The notes: generated from the letters alone by a model not told the origin. Shown: positions 1 through 12,494, counted from the stretch's first letter. The stretch is 64,000 bases of DNA from Calonectria ilicicola (GCA_020809705.1 CP085832.1:1116001-1180000), one strand, 5' to 3'. Program-made: numbers and translations.

Positions 1-1307
1 ATGCGCATCGAGTCCTTGACCTCTCCAAACACTGTGGGCTCGACAAAAAATCCCTTACCACTTACATCCTTAGGCTTACCACCAGCCAAAAGCTTCGCGC
101 CCTCTGCTTTGCCAATCTCAATGTACTCGAGAATCTTGTCGTACTGCATCTTGGAAACTTGGGGGCCTTGGTAGGTATCAGGATCCCACTGGTCACCAAC
201 TTTGCTCACCGTCGACGTCGTCTCGAGGAAGCGGCCGACAAAATCATCGTAGACCTCGTCCTGTACCAGAATTCGGGAAGTAGCAGTGCAAATTTGACCC
301 TGGTTTGACATGATGCCCATGTGAGACCACCTCGCAGCCTGCTCGAGATCGCTGTCGGCAAAGACCAACAAAGGAGATTTGCCTCCAGTTTCCAGGGTAA
401 TGTTTTTCAAAGTTGACGCCGCCATCTTCATGATTTGAGTGCCGGTAGCCGTTGATCCTGTGAATGCTACTTTGTCCACGAGAGGGTGTTCAACCAAAGC
501 AGAGCCTGCGTCGCGTCCGTAACCATTAATGACATTGAATACACCAGGAGGGAACCCCACATCCTTGACGGCGTTTGCCAAAAGTAGGATACTCAACGGC
601 GTCTGCTCGGCAGCTTTGAGGACAATGGTATTTCCACATGCCAAAGCCGGGCCAATCTTCCAACTAGCCATGGAGAGGGGAAAGTTCCATGGGATGATCT
701 GTCCAACAACGCCGATAGGCTGTCGAATAGTGTAAGCGAACTTTTGGGGGTTAGTTGATATCGTTTGGCCATGAGTCTTATCAGCCCAGCCAGCATAATA
801 ACGTATAACGTTGACGACTTCGACCAGATCAAGGTTAAGCGCATCGGCATAAGTCTTGCCTAGGGAGGAATGGTCAGAATTTGCATGTTTCTAAATAAGG
901 CACCTTGGATATTATTACCATTATCCCAAGCCTCTGATGTAGCGTAAATCTCCTTCTGTTGCTCAATGCGGTCCGCGAGTTGGTACAGCAGATGTCCTCT
1001 CTGAGAAGCGGGCATCTGCTTCCAATCGGAGCTGTTGAGTGCGGTGTGTGCCGCGCGAACGGCCTTGTCTACATCAGTAGCATCGGCGGCTTGGACTGTC
1101 GCAATCTCCTTCTCAGTGCTATATATATCTGTAAGTTACCGAGAAAGCCGATGGGTTACACCAAAGTCAAGTGGGCACCCACGCAGGATCAATGGACACG
1201 ATAGTCTGGCCAGAAGATGAGGGGACGAATTCATTGTTAATGAAAAGACCAGTGGGCTGCGAATACTTGACGCCATTAGGCGCCTCGAGGTTTACAAAGC
1301 TGGCCAT
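1..1307 (-). CDS. Aldehyde dehydrogenase (NAD(P)-dependent), C-terminus cut by window edge
   Basis: ALDH superfamily enzyme oxidising an aldehyde to the carboxylic acid with NAD(P). Exons on the minus strand: 1307-1183, 1118-919 and 859-1, with introns of 64 bp (1119-1182) and 59 bp (860-918). The start is the ATG at 1305-1307 (MASFVNLEAPNGVKY); an upstream in-frame ATG near 1376 would add about 23 unlike residues. Visible family motifs are SIDPATEKEIATV near the N-terminus, the proline-tryptophan-asparagine stretch IIPWNFPLSM, the cofactor-site FTGSTATG, the glutamate motif LETGGKSP, and the catalytic cysteine in NQGQICTATSR. About 394 residues are present; the family is usually near 500, so about 100 C-terminal residues lie beyond the left edge. 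Substrate cannot be told from sequence; cytosolic AldA-type enzymes of ethanol or general aldehyde metabolism are the closest type by eye. Confidence 0.95.
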
Positions 1308-4300
1308 TTTGAAATTTGGGTGTCTGGCGATTATGTCTCGACAGAGAACCAAGGTGGGACGAAAGATGGCCGACATTGTGACGAGGAACCGGAGGAGCGA
1401 CAGAAATTATTATAATAGCTTCAAAAGTCGCCTAGGCTGCCCCGGGAAGTCAAATCATTAGCCAATTGGGCGCTTGGCGATATGTGTCGACGAATTACTC
1501 AAGAAACACGGGATGCGTGTCAAGGTGAGGGCGTTGCTGGCCGGCGGCGCTTCCTCCGCATTTTTGGTGATGTTGGGGAAACTCAGAGCGCTAAGAGTGG
1601 AGGAAGGGCACAACCGCATTAGGAAATATGCCCTGGACGAAGTGGGTGCAGCAGCAGCAGCAGGGAACGCGTAAATTTAGCTGGAGTGGGAGAGACACGC
1701 GGAGGTGATGATGCATGACCGTTATGCGTTGTATTTTTGCTTTTGTCGATTTGACTGAGCATTTATGTTCCCAAAAACTGCGTTTCCAAGTGGTCGAGGG
1801 TGTGGGTTAGCGTGCAGCATAGGTGAGGCTCTGCGGGATACTTTGTGACATGCAGTTCAGCTGTTGGTTCAGTGGTGCCGCATCCGACTTGGACCGCTGC
1901 GCACTCCAGCTTTAGCCCACTACAATTGAGAGCTTCGGCCTTGCTCCTCAAGCGCAACACCCAGATTGACAAACGCCAGGCCCGGTCAATGGCTCCGATT
2001 TTGCTTTACCTCACACGCCGCCGCCGACCGTCTTCACCATGATTTACGGCCGGCGGCCCGGCTATGCCCGTTAAATAATTCCCGTGACGTAAAGTTGGAA
2101 GGAAAATCAAAGCGCCGTACGGGGCCGGATACAGCAGCCGGTCCCAGCACCCGGGATTTGGTCTGTCAGAGCTGAGGAGCACGGCGACAAGGTAACAGAC
2201 AGAGGCATTCACGAGAAACTGGAATTGATCGTCGGGCTAGCCGAAGCTTTGTATTAGCTAGCGAACAGGGCATGGTCTTGTGAGCGTCGTGTGACATAAG
2301 CTGTAGTTGTGTTGTGTCGTGGTTGTGTTAGGTCTCAGCCTCTCAGGTCCCCGACGCATGCCCCAGGCACCGAAACACGGCAAGCCATGGCGCAGTCAAG
2401 CCTCCCGCCTGCCAAAGTGCAAATGGGAACTTTTTCGGACACAACCCAAAAGAAAATATCCGACCAAATAATACAAGGCGTCATCTCGCCATCTTAATGA
2501 TGCAACATGAAAATGCTCTCCTCTCTCTCTCCTCTCTAGGCACCACCCTTGAGCGCCCCATGCTACTTACTTGCTTGCTGCCCAAGCCATGCATCCAGAG
2601 TAACCAACCAAGCGCCGCTGAGGCCATCATCTCTGCACACACACACACACACACACACATGCACGCCTTCGCCTTCGTTCGCATCCTCGCACGGCGTGAC
2701 TCCCCATTAATCGGACTTCGGATCATCTGGTCCAAACCTGCAGCGGTTGAGGCGTCGAGGCGTTATGGTGTGCTGACACAAGACGCAAGCCATCCGCCAG
2801 TCGGCCCATCTCAAAGTCCACCACCACCATATCCGCACACTTCTCCGCCGACTTTCGTCCATGGCGGACTTCTGACAAACCCGACACCCCGCCGCCCAAT
2901 TCAGGCAAATTATGCTCACTTGATGCTCATGCTCATGCTCTCTTCTTTCCAGCGTCCAACGGTATTTGCCGAGATCTGCGACCCAACGATCTGCGGGATG
3001 CGGGCCCCTTCATCCCAGAACCATGTCGCTGGGGCATCCACGGTCTATTGAGGCCTAGACTCAGCCCTGAGAGAACGACATGTCTCTGCCAGACGCTGAC
3101 ACACAAGATGCCAGATGCAATCAACTCGCGCACCAACATGTGCAGCCGTTTCCTCTGGCGCAAATCAACATCTAGCGTATTCCCACACCTAGCCAACCGC
3201 TTAAGTCCGTACCATCCGAACCCAGTCAGATCTTGATTGCTGTGCAATCCAGTCTCACCGCCGTATCTCCATCTATCTCCAGAATTTTTCTCTTTTGTTT
3301 CCGCAGCTTTGCAGCTCAACACCATCTTTTTGAGGCCTTTTCTCCGCCATCTTGATGAGTCATGTTTCGTAGTGATGATTTTTCGCATATTCATTCTCTT
3401 TGCGGAAAAAAAAAACACACTAATGACAGTAAGCTAGCGAGGTATGTTATGGTAACTCGTTATGCTGTGCTGGATGCCTCACGCCCGCAATACCAGAACG
3501 CCAAGATGGCCCATCAAGCGGTGAAAATCTAGATTGCAACGCTCCTCAACAGCTCAGGCTTTCATGTTACATTTCAGCTGTGAAGGATTCTTAGTTGATG
3601 ATGTAGCCACCAATGCGCTGTCTTCACGCCCTTTGATTGCACCGTGACAGGGCTCTACACTCTACAATTCGAGCATTTCCTAAAACGTGGGTACTGCATG
3701 TTTTTTGCCCGCCGCGGCGGACAAGGTGGTCGGGATTTGTCAGATTATTAGCGCCAACACAAGGCAGCTTGATGCCAGTTCGACTCGCCATGACGTCCCA
3801 TCGTATTACATCACACCCAATCACTATGGCTCATTCAAGAACCCCAAATGACAATGAGCTTATTCCAAGGGGGTCAGCGCTTGCCAAACGGGTGCAGGAT
3901 ACGCTTACGAGATGCTACGTATGAGAGATATGGCGGATACGCGCACGGCGGACCCTGAACTAGTGTAGTCCGACATTTACACCCCCAAGCAAGCTCCGCT
4001 CCCTTTGGCGTTATGCCCTATACGATGCACCTCTCCGTAGCTTTCACACATCCAAGGATGCGGAATTTGGGTTATGTTCCCGCTAAGTCTCCGAAGACGT
4101 CAGATGCCTGGGGAGATGCCATCAGTCCTGAACCAAGTCATGGCTGGTATAAAGTCTGCCGTCATGTCGCTGTCTCCTTGATATTGGTGACCATATCCCA
4201 CCACTTCAGAGCTGAGCTTTCTTATCAGCAGTGGCTTCTGTGTCTGTCATTCGTGCATCCGGCCTCCTGAAACTCGATCAAGCTTAAATAACCTTCAGCC

Positions 4301-4318
4301 ACGTCGATCACGCAAATC
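1308..4318. other. Intergenic region, no supportable gene
   Basis: 3 kb between the divergently transcribed aldehyde dehydrogenase and MFS genes, so it holds both promoters. Open frames here (for example 2497-3051 + and 2933-3418 -) are low-complexity, lack family motifs and overlap each other on opposite strands, so I do not call them. It contains a CA microsatellite at 2636-2659 and a CT-rich run around 2514-2537. Nothing else stands out. Confidence 0.6.
2636..2659. repeat. CA dinucleotide microsatellite (12 units)
   Basis: Twelve uninterrupted CA units read directly from the sequence, in noncoding DNA. A plain simple repeat, probably length-variable between strains. Confidence 0.95.
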
Positions 4319-6212
4319 ATGGGTCAACCAGAAACTCTCGAAGTCCCTAAGGGACCAGAACGACCCGACTCCACCACCTCAACTCTCCGAGGTGAAGATG
4401 GTACAATTGAGAAGAAGCAAGATGATGGCGGTACAACCGACGGCGGTGAAACTCTCGATGGGAACCTCGAGGCCCAGGAAGAGCTTGTTGATGAGGACAT
4501 CTACCCGTCGGGTATCAAGATGTTCTTCATCGTTGTGGCCTTGGTTCTCAGCATCTTCCTCGTTGCTCTCGACATGGTGAGCTCCAAACCCCCCTTTATA
4601 CGAAAACTTTTCTAATTCACATTTTTTCCAATAGACCATCGTCGCTACCGCTATTCCCAAAATCACGGACGAGTTCAAGGGTCTCGATAAGGTTGGTTGG
4701 TACGGTGCTGCCTTCTTCATGACTGTCGGAGCATTTCAGTCAACTTGTACGTTGCGAAACTCATAGCCCCTTTTTCATGTCTTCTTTGACTAACATTCGT
4801 TCTAGGGGGCAAGGGCTACAAGTATTTCCCACTCAAGACTACATTTCTCCTCGCCATCTTCATCTTTGAGCTTGGCTCTGTCATCTGCGGTGCTGCTCCC
4901 AATGCAGAGGCCCTCATCACAGGGCGAGCCATTGCTGGTCTCGGCGCCGCCGGTATTGCCGCCGGTGCCTACACCATCATTGCCTTCGCAGCTCCCCCCA
5001 AGAAGCGCCCTGCGTTTACCGGCATCATCGGCGCGGCTTACGGAGTTGCCAGTGTCGTTGGTCCCCTTCTAGGCGGTGCCTTTACTGACCACGTCTCTTG
5101 GCGATGGTGCTTCTACATCAACCTTCCCATCGGAGGTGTCTCTGCTCTCATCATTCTCCTCTTTTTCCAGACTCCCCCCAATGCTGTCCCTGTGGAAGCC
5201 CCTCTGTTTGAGAAGTTCCTGCAGATGGACCCTCTTGGCATCATCCTTGTGATGGGCGCAACTGTTTCTTACATTCTTGGTGTCCAATACGGTGGCCAGG
5301 CTCACCCCTGGGACTCCTCCACTGTCGTTGGTCTGCTTGTTGGCTTTGTTGCCATCACAGTTGCTTGGGCCGCTTTGCAGTATTTCCAGGGTGAGCGTGG
5401 CATGATCCCTGGTCACATCATGAAGATGCGAACCGTCAAGGTCATGAGCGCCTTTGCCTTCATCTTTGCCGGCTCCTTCTTCGTGGCAATCTACTACCTC
5501 CCCATCTACTTCCAGTCCGTCCATGGTGTTGGACCCACAGCTAGTGGTGTCCGCAACCTACCCATGATTATTGCCGTCACTTTTGCAACCATTGTCAGCG
5601 GTGGCACTGTCACTGCTACAGGTTACTACCAGCACCTTCTCATCGGAGGATCCGCTATTGCCTGCATCGGTGCTGGTCTCCTCTACAGCCTTGGTGTTCA
5701 CACCTCGACTGGAAAATGGATCGGCTACCAGATCATCGCTGGTGCTGGTTGGGGAGCTGCCTTCCAGATTCCCATGATTGCTGTCCAGGGCTCCGTCCAG
5801 CCCCAGGATCTTGCCTCAGCCACTGGTGTTTTACTCTGTAAGTATTATCTTCTACACAACTCTAGTCCCGTTTAAAGAAAACCGGTTCACTAACAGATTC
5901 ATAGTCTTCCAGGGTATTGGAGGTGCCTTCCTTGTCTCCGGCGCTCAGGCAGCCTTCATCAACCAGATGCTCAAGAAGGTTCTGTCGGAGGCTCCCAACA
6001 TCAGCAAGGCCAACTTGATCTTGACTGGCGCTACTGAAATTCGCAAGACTTTCAGCAGTGAAGAACAGCCAATCGTCATTGACGGCTACATGTGGGGTGT
6101 CAAGGTGGCCTTTGCCATGTGTATTGCCGCCACTGGCATTACAACAATCATTTCCCTGTTTTCAAGATGGAAGAAGCTGGATCAGAAGAATCTCACTGGA
6201 GGCGCCGCCTAA
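4319..6212 (+). CDS. MFS multidrug/toxin exporter, DHA2 (14-TM) type
   Basis: Membrane proton-antiport exporter of the major facilitator superfamily, 569 residues. Exons 4319-4576, 4635-4746, 4806-5837 and 5905-6212; all junctions are GT-AG and keep frame. A hydrophilic acidic N-terminus of about 70 residues precedes the first membrane segment ([19 protein letters not shown]). Family signatures are [15 protein letters not shown] followed by the antiporter motif [16 protein letters not shown], and [14 protein letters not shown], typical of fungal DHA14 pumps. A later loop and segments ([19 protein letters not shown]) fit the second half. No biosynthetic enzymes flank it, so it is not obviously part of a secondary-metabolite cluster; general drug or metabolite efflux is the fair reading. 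The substrate is unknown. Confidence 0.95.
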
Positions 6213-7101
6213 GGGTATCTCTCTATGGATTGGTTAACTAGGATTATACACATAGGATGGGCAGCAGGTATAGAGTGGCTGCGTGAAAAGGCGTTAGTGT
6301 AATAATATTTTGAGGCAGAAATCTCCTATATAATTAATTTGGAATGAAATAGAGCATATTCTATACTATCTTACAGTTTTTATCTGCTTAAATTTTAAAG
6401 TGTTTGTTTGAGACGATTGACGAAATATCTTTTATTGTGAATCTTCATTCTAGCCACAGCGTTGATATGATACCAAATTCGTCTCATATTTCATTGCTAG
6501 AGATGTGAAGTGTTGATTTTTATATATCTTGTTCCAAAACGGTAATGAAAACTGTTGCTTGTATTTTTTTGGATTGTCTCGGATCTCCAGAGTTTGAGAC
6601 AACATGTGTGTATTTGAATTTAAACTTGACAAACCCACTGACACGATCCATGTGTCATGAAAGGAGTTTTCCGAGACATATACATATATATGCGATTTTA
6701 AATAACAATCAAAACTAATGAAATTTCCGAATAAACTAAAAAAAATGCAATTTTCTTTACCAATTGGGATGGAAAAGAATAGTGAGTCGAGCCATCACAT
6801 GTCCAAACTTCAGCAATGCATGGCTGTAGGGTAGCGCTTATCAGATAAGCAGCAGCTCCACCAAAAATCTGGATCAAACGGCTATTATCACTCAGCTCAG
6901 TACATCGTCCCCAAAACTCCGCCGCAGAAACCATCACGAACGAAGAGCCCACCGCCCCTTTTTCGCGCGCCGTGGGCTCAATGGTTCCGCTGTCTTGTTA
7001 TTAATCGACTGCGCACCCCTCTTGTTTTTCTTTTTTTTTTCTCTCCCATTCTTCTCCTTCCTCTCCTCTTGGTTCTCTCGCTCTCTTATATCCATCCCAC
7101 A
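6213..7101. promoter_or_regulatory. Intergenic: MFS 3' region and pantothenate synthetase promoter
   Basis: A+T-rich stretch at about 6300-6730, then a pyrimidine-rich leader (about 7015-7090, long C/T runs) immediately before the pantothenate synthetase ATG, a common form of fungal core promoter and 5' leader. A short inverted repeat TTGTCTC/GAGACAA lies at about 6573-6602. No gene seen. Confidence 0.5.
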
Positions 7102-8253
7102 ATGCTGCCCTCCGCCGTCCTCCGTTCCTCGCTCCGGCCTCGCTCCGCCTCCGGCGCAACTCTCCGGCGCACAATGGCATCGGCCTGCTCCTCGGGCGGC
7201 GCCTCGGGGCTCAACACGGTCCCCAAGTCCTCAATCCGGGTGCTCAGGTCCGTCGACGCCGTGCGGCGCTGGCGCCAGCCCCACGTCGTCAACCACCGGT
7301 CCGTCGGCCTCGTGCCCACCATGGGCGCACTGCACGAGGGCCACCTGTCGCTGATCCGCGCCGCCGCCCGCGAGAACCACCACGTCGTCGTCAGCGTCTA
7401 CGTCAACCCGGCCCAGTTCGGCGTCCGCGAGGACCTCGCCTCGTACCCCGTCACCTGGGACGCCGACACCCAGGCCCTGGCCAAGCTCGACCGCGAGCTC
7501 GCCGACGACGGCGCCAACCTGGGCCGCATCTCGGCCGTCTTCGCCCCGACCACCGACGACATGTACCCCTCGGGCTTCCCCGGCCAGGAGATTGACAGCA
7601 AGGGTAGTTTCGTCTCCATCACACCCGTCGGCGAGGTGCTCGAGGGCGCCAGCCGCCCGACCTTCTTCCGCGGTGTCGCCACCGTGTGCATGAAGCTCTT
7701 CAACATTGTCCAGCCCGAGCGCGTCTACTTCGGCCAAAAGGACGTCCAACAAACTGTTGTCATCCGTCGCATGGTCAAGGACTTCCTAATGCCTACTGAG
7801 GTCATCATTGGCCCGACTTCGCGCGAGGCCGATGGGCTGGCCCTGAGTTCGCGCAACGTCTATCTGGGCCCGCGCCGCCGCGCCGTTGCCATTGTGCTGC
7901 CCGGCGCATTGCGCACCGCCGAGGCTGTCTACAAGACGGCTGGTTTGCAGGACCGCGCAAGCATTCTCGGCGCTGCCGACAACTTCGTCGCCGCCGTGGC
8001 TTCAGTGCAAGCCGACTTGCCCCCACAGGAGCGCGTGTCATTCGAGGTCGACTATTTCTCGCTGGCCGACCCGGAGACGATGCAGGAGATCGACGAGGTG
8101 GATCCCGCGCGCGGCGCCGTATTGAGCGGCGCAATCAAGATGCTGCCCGTGGAGGTGCCGCGCGAAGGCGAGGATCTGGGACATAGCGGTGGTCCTGCGG
8201 TGCGCTTGATTGATAACATCATTCTCAAGCCCCAAGAGGCCAAGGAGACGTAG
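7102..8253 (+). CDS. PAN6: Pantothenate synthetase (pantoate-beta-alanine ligase)
   Basis: Joins pantoate and beta-alanine with ATP to give pantothenate, the precursor of coenzyme A. Single exon, 383 residues. The start at 7102 (MLPSAVLRSSLRPRS) lies in the pyrimidine-rich leader; an in-frame ATG at 7069 would add 11 residues of leader-like sequence. The Arg/Ser/Ala-rich first 40 residues resemble a mitochondrial presequence, but that is inference. Family motifs: VGLVPTMGALHEGHLSLI (the HIGH-like nucleotide site), VSVYVNPAQFGVREDLASYP, VYFGQKDVQQTVVIRRMV, and the KMSKS-like position in LALSSRNVYL. The fungal insert between residues 140 and 180 is present. The C-terminus after LSGAIKMLP carries a 30-residue extension. 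Confidence 0.97.
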   Translation: MLPSAVLRSSLRPRSASGATLRRTMASACSSGGASGLNTVPKSSIRVLRSVDAVRRWRQPHVVNHRSVGLVPTMGALHEGHLSLIRAAARENHHVVVSVYVNPAQFGVREDLASYPVTWDADTQALAKLDRELADDGANLGRISAVFAPTTDDMYPSGFPGQEIDSKGSFVSITPVGEVLEGASRPTFFRGVATVCMKLFNIVQPERVYFGQKDVQQTVVIRRMVKDFLMPTEVIIGPTSREADGLALSSRNVYLGPRRRAVAIVLPGALRTAEAVYKTAGLQDRASILGAADNFVAAVASVQADLPPQERVSFEVDYFSLADPETMQEIDEVDPARGAVLSGAIKMLPVEVPREGEDLGHSGGPAVRLIDNIILKPQEAKET

Positions 8254-8595
8254 AATCGACATCGGTGTAAAACTAAATACCCCCCCCGAGTAGATGGAAT
8301 TGCTCAAGGACAAAGAAAGAAGAAGAACAAAAAAGGAAAGAGAAAAAAGACGATTGGGTATGGGCTGGCTGGAAAAGCTCATGAATTAATGGTTGACTAA
8401 ATAACATGTACATGAGATATATGACCTAGCCTTGTAAGACAAACATGGCGCAACAACACAAAAAGCTCCGTATAGCCGGTCTGAATAATATGATTGGACT
8501 ACGGCACGGATTGTACAGAATAAATCGCTGGCAAATGCATGTAAAGTGTACAGTATTCCTCTCAGTTCCCAACCAGATGACTCGTTTGTCCTGTA
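8254..8595. other. Convergent 3' intergenic region
   Basis: 342 bp between two convergent genes. A purine-rich run (about 8305-8350) follows the pantothenate synthetase stop. It should hold both polyadenylation sites. No gene seen. Confidence 0.5.
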
Positions 8596-11250
8596 TTAGA
8601 GACGCGGCCGGTCTCCCATCTGCTCCCTCTTCCTCTTTGCATCCCTGACACTCCTTCCGTGGGCTTCCTTCTCTTCGCGGCTGAGTCTGCTGGGGACCTT
8701 TCCCTTGCCAGTACGCTCCGCCTCGGCAGCATCATCAAATAGCTTCTGGCCCAACTCATCTGCCAGTCGAAGCACTCGGCTGCTAACCGTGGCGCCATCA
8801 CGACGATTCTTGCCCTCGCGCCGAGACTTGGCAATCTTTTCTGTAAAGTCCCACAACTTGCCCTCTGCGAGTAGTGCGCCAGTCTGTGCATCACGGGATG
8901 GCCGCCATGAAGCGTCAAGTTGAAGACGAGGGGGGATCTTGGCATCCTTCGATTTTACTACGTGGATGAGCTGATCCTGCTCAAATCGGAGGTATGAATT
9001 CTTGAGTGTTTCTTTGTTGACAGCTTCAAAGTAGGAGAGGTCACCCTGATGGTAGAGAGTTTTACCGAGCTGGATAAAATAGAGCGGATTAGCCAAACTA
9101 TCTTCACGCGATTGCAGCAACATTTAGACATACCAATTGAGCAGTGTTGTGAGCTTTGCTCTGCTCGACCCAAATTTCACCATTTTGCCCTGGTGGAGGT
9201 GTCAGTCCCATGAGAGATACTGCGGCAAGCCAGGCTGCTTCAATAAAGGGCCAAAGCAGAAAGCAGTAAAAGTCATAATTCTCCCGGCCAGCCTTTCTTT
9301 CTTGATCCGTTAACCCAATCTTTATAATCTTGCCATCGTCACCACGATCTAATCGGATGACATTGTCGGCCTCCAGCCCGCGTAATGTCCTGTCAAGATT
9401 GACATCGAGACCTTCACTTGAGAAGATGAACTCTCCTCGGAAAAGTGATGACAAAAACAGAACTTGAGCCCTGAGCTCTTCAAAGTCAATGTCCTGCATG
9501 TGCGGTGCGCCGCCCTGTTTGACTTTAGTATACATGGCTACGCTAACAAGGGCTTCGTAAATGAAGAGATGGATGGTCATGTTTCGGTAAAATGAGAGTT
9601 GAAAACGGTCAACGGCGTAGTAGGTAGGCTCCGCTAGCCCATCAACTACCCCGACAAGGTCCTTTCCAAGTACTTCAAGCCCACGTTCGATAATCTCTGA
9701 AAGGGGCGCGTTGCCAAAGTGAGCCACTCGTCCCCCTTTGGCGCGGACACGTTCGGTGAGCCACGAGACACGTCGACTTAATTCCTGTTTACCAACGCCT
9801 CGGCCACGCAATGTTAGAAGAACCGTACCGATTAGCGCAGTTGGCATTACTACAGACACATCGTTGATGTCGCCGAGGACTTTGTAGCCCAGTGTCCGTA
9901 GAATCTTCTCACGGACAGCTCGTACTTCGGGCCGATGGTGCTCGGTGTCGAGTCCAGGAGGAACACTGGACATTTTGGAAAGTTGCTCATCAATGAATCC
10001 TCTTAGACTCCAGGGTTCATGAAATCGGACATCAACACGCCCTAATCTGAGTGACAAAACAGAAGATCCTCCGGTTAAAAAGTCGGCCAAATTTTCCTGC
10101 TTTTTTGGCATTCCAAGGAGCTCAGTGACGTAGCCTTCAGTTTCAATCACTTTGTCATACTGAGTGCTCACAGGGCAAATGATGGCATCCTCCACTCGAC
10201 CAGACAAGATACTATCAAGGACAAAGCTGAGAATGCCGAATTTAGGCGGCAGAAGCTTTCCGGTTCGGGAACGACCACCCTCAATGAAGCATTCGAGATT
10301 GTAGCCCTCTTGTAAGAGCGCATCAATATACGACTGTACCAAAGTTGTATACAAAACATCATCTCCAAACGCTCTTCGAATCCACATGGCACCAGCATGC
10401 TGAAGAAAACTGCCCAGAACCGGAATGTTGAGGTTGTCACCTGCCACCACGATTGGCAAAGTTAGGCCCAGTCGGTAGCAAATGAGCTGTAGGGAAACAT
10501 AGTCAACGTGTGACCGATGGCTGGGCAAGAACACGATACTTTGCTTCTTCTTGGCGGCTACCTCGGCTACCTTTCGTAATCTCAATACTTCCTCACTAGA
10601 GACATGGATGCCCTGATGGTAGGCCCTTGTCAAAAGCTGAGTGACGAAGTAGTAGGCACCGCGAATAAATGCCTTGCTCTCGAGTTTACATATCATATCG
10701 TCGGTCATTTTTTCCGCCACTTCTTGCAGCCCTTCTTCAACGGCATTGAGCCGTTGCGTTCGCTTGGCAACATAATCTTTGCTGTCGCGGGGTATCGTGC
10801 CTTCTCTTTCCTCTACAGTAACGCGGTGCTCGGCGAGTTGGGTTATGCGCTGCTGGAGTAGTGGTGCAGAAAGAACCATGGACTTGATATTTTCCGAGTA
10901 TCCGGAATAGAAGACGGGCTGCCCTATGATGTGGTCGTAAGCCCGCCATCCCTGGCCGGAGACATAGAGGGAGACTTCGCGCAAGAATCTGCAATTGATA
11001 AAACGTGTTAGCACACACAAAGCGAGATTTGGGAGATTTTAAAACGTGTTGGGAAGCCGTACTGAAGGGGTTCTGAGCGAAACGAGGCAAACTTGTCCAT
11101 CAATGCCTCCTCTTTGCCCTCGGAGGCTTTGACCGGCGGTTGGACATAGCCGCTGGGTTGCAGAGTGACCTCGTCGCCTAGAATCTGTAGATCGGGGGCC
11201 GAGTTGCTCGATCTCGGGTCGATCGCATCGTTCTTGTTTCGGCGCGGCAT
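8596..11250 (-). CDS. Glycerol-3-phosphate / dihydroxyacetone-phosphate acyltransferase, PlsB/GNPAT family
   Basis: Predicted first-step glycerolipid acyltransferase, acylating the sn-1 position of glycerol-3-phosphate or DHAP; 838 residues. Exons on the minus strand: 11250-11063, 10988-9134, 9069-8596. Introns of 74 and 64 bp have GT-AG ends and keep frame. Family motifs in order: FLPSHRSHVDYVSLQLICYR with the HX4D catalytic block, AGAMWIRRAFGDD, FIEGGRSRTGKLLPPKFG, and ICPVSTQYDKVIETEGY. This is the PlsB/GNPAT arrangement with a long C-terminal region, not the Sct1/Gpt2 type of yeast. The last exon adds a highly charged tail. No clear peroxisomal C-terminal signal is seen (it ends RPRL). 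It shares a 557-bp divergent promoter with the Pop4 gene. Confidence 0.93.
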
Positions 11251-11807
11251 GGTGATGTGCTGTGTCTGTGTCTCTGTGTCTGTGTCTCGAAATAGTAGGG
11301 TGGAGTCAAGTCTTGAGTTGCCGACTGGCAGTGAATCAAGAGATGGCTGCTTGGCTCCTCGTCAGCGATATCATGTCTAGCAGCGCATGGCAGTGGAGCG
11401 CGTCGCGAAATGTCGGCGTAATCGGGCGCTGGCGACGGCCCAAGATGCGCGCTGCTCTTAGCGGACTGTCTTGTTGAGGTGTCGGATCGCGACGTGGGCC
11501 ATGGCTTGGACGGAGTTGAGAGAGATCGGCTGGGTGGGGCACGTCCATTATGCCGAGCTGCCCATCATTCCGTCCTGTCAAAGCCAGTGGCCACGGCATG
11601 TGAAGCCGGAAGGAACTAGGGAGCTTGGACCACGTGCGAGTTCCTGGGGTAAACCACACATCCAAGCCAGGGCACGCACGGAGGACGGCGCCTTTCTCCA
11701 CCGATGCAGAGTCAACTTTTTGCGACGGCTAATTTTTTTCCCGACTCGCCATAACGCCTCTATATCTATTCCACGCTGCACTGCACTGCACTGCATACAT
11801 CCCAACC
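11251..11807. promoter_or_regulatory. Shared divergent promoter (acyltransferase / POP4)
   Basis: 557 bp separating two start codons that point away from each other. It contains short tandem runs: TGTGTC-type repeats next to the acyltransferase ATG (about 11257-11290) and repeated CTGCA units (about 11777-11795) next to the POP4 ATG. No coding sequence is convincing. Confidence 0.6.
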
Positions 11808-12494
11808 ATGTCTGCCGATGCGCAAAAGACAACCCGAGACCTGCTGGCCAGGGCGCACTCTCCCGACAGCGTCAACCGTATTTACACCGAGAAAATTCAG
11901 CATCGTTCGTTGATCCTCCGTCCGACATCCCCCCCGCCAGCAACCCTCAATGCTCGAGCTGCTCGAAGGAGAGCTCGTCTAGAAAAGAAGACCAAGCAAA
12001 AACAACGACCGAAGCCCCTTTCAGCACGTGAACGCCGCTCCCTGGGTCTCAACAAGATTCCCAAAGAGGGCCAAAAATACGAAATTTACGAACCATTGAA
12101 CAAGCTTTGGCTCGGTTATGCACTTGAGCTGCTCGGCAACGATATATACATTGGGGGCCCCAATGCCGCAGGGAAACTTGCAAGTGCAGAATTTCATGGT
12201 GCTGCTGTCAGTGTTGTAAGGAGTGGCTGTCCCAGTCGAGTTGGTATCCAAGGCATCGTTGTTCGGGATCGCAAGTTTGTCATGGAAATTATCACCAAAA
12301 AAAGAGGCCTCAAATCAGTTCCAAAGGAGGGCACCACATTTCGAGTTGAGATACCGATTGAAAAGAAGTCAGAAAACTCAGAGGGTGGGGATGACATGAA
12401 GTTTGTCTTCGACGTATTGGGCGATCAGATGATGCTGCGGGCTGCAGACCGCGCAAACAAGAAGTTCAAGGCCCATTTTCTCCCGAATCTTTGA
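11808..12494 (+). CDS. POP4: Ribonuclease P/MRP protein subunit Pop4 (Rpp29)
   Basis: Protein subunit shared by nuclear RNase P and RNase MRP, acting in 5' maturation of tRNA and in rRNA processing. Intronless, 228 residues, close to the family's usual size. The first 90 residues are basic (RRRARLEKKTKQKQRPKP). The Rpp29/UPF0086 Sm-like barrel follows at about residues 100-190, with FHGAAVSVVRSGCPSRVG and GIQGIVVRDRKFVMEIITKK as the recognisable block. It ends shortly after FDVLGDQMMLRAADRANKKFK, matching family C-termini. The start is the first ATG after the CTGCA repeat leader. Confidence 0.95.
   Translation: MSADAQKTTRDLLARAHSPDSVNRIYTEKIQHRSLILRPTSPPPATLNARAARRRARLEKKTKQKQRPKPLSARERRSLGLNKIPKEGQKYEIYEPLNKLWLGYALELLGNDIYIGGPNAAGKLASAEFHGAAVSVVRSGCPSRVGIQGIVVRDRKFVMEIITKKRGLKSVPKEGTTFRVEIPIEKKSENSEGGDDMKFVFDVLGDQMMLRAADRANKKFKAHFLPNL

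Noticed and set aside
2497..3418. Two overlapping ORFs of 184 (+) and 161 (-) codons
   Set aside because: They overlap on opposite strands, include the CA and CT microsatellites and lack any family feature.
1..12494. Secondary-metabolite cluster around the MFS exporter
   Set aside because: Neighbours are housekeeping genes (pantothenate synthetase, acyltransferase, Pop4, aldehyde dehydrogenase); no synthase or regulator present.
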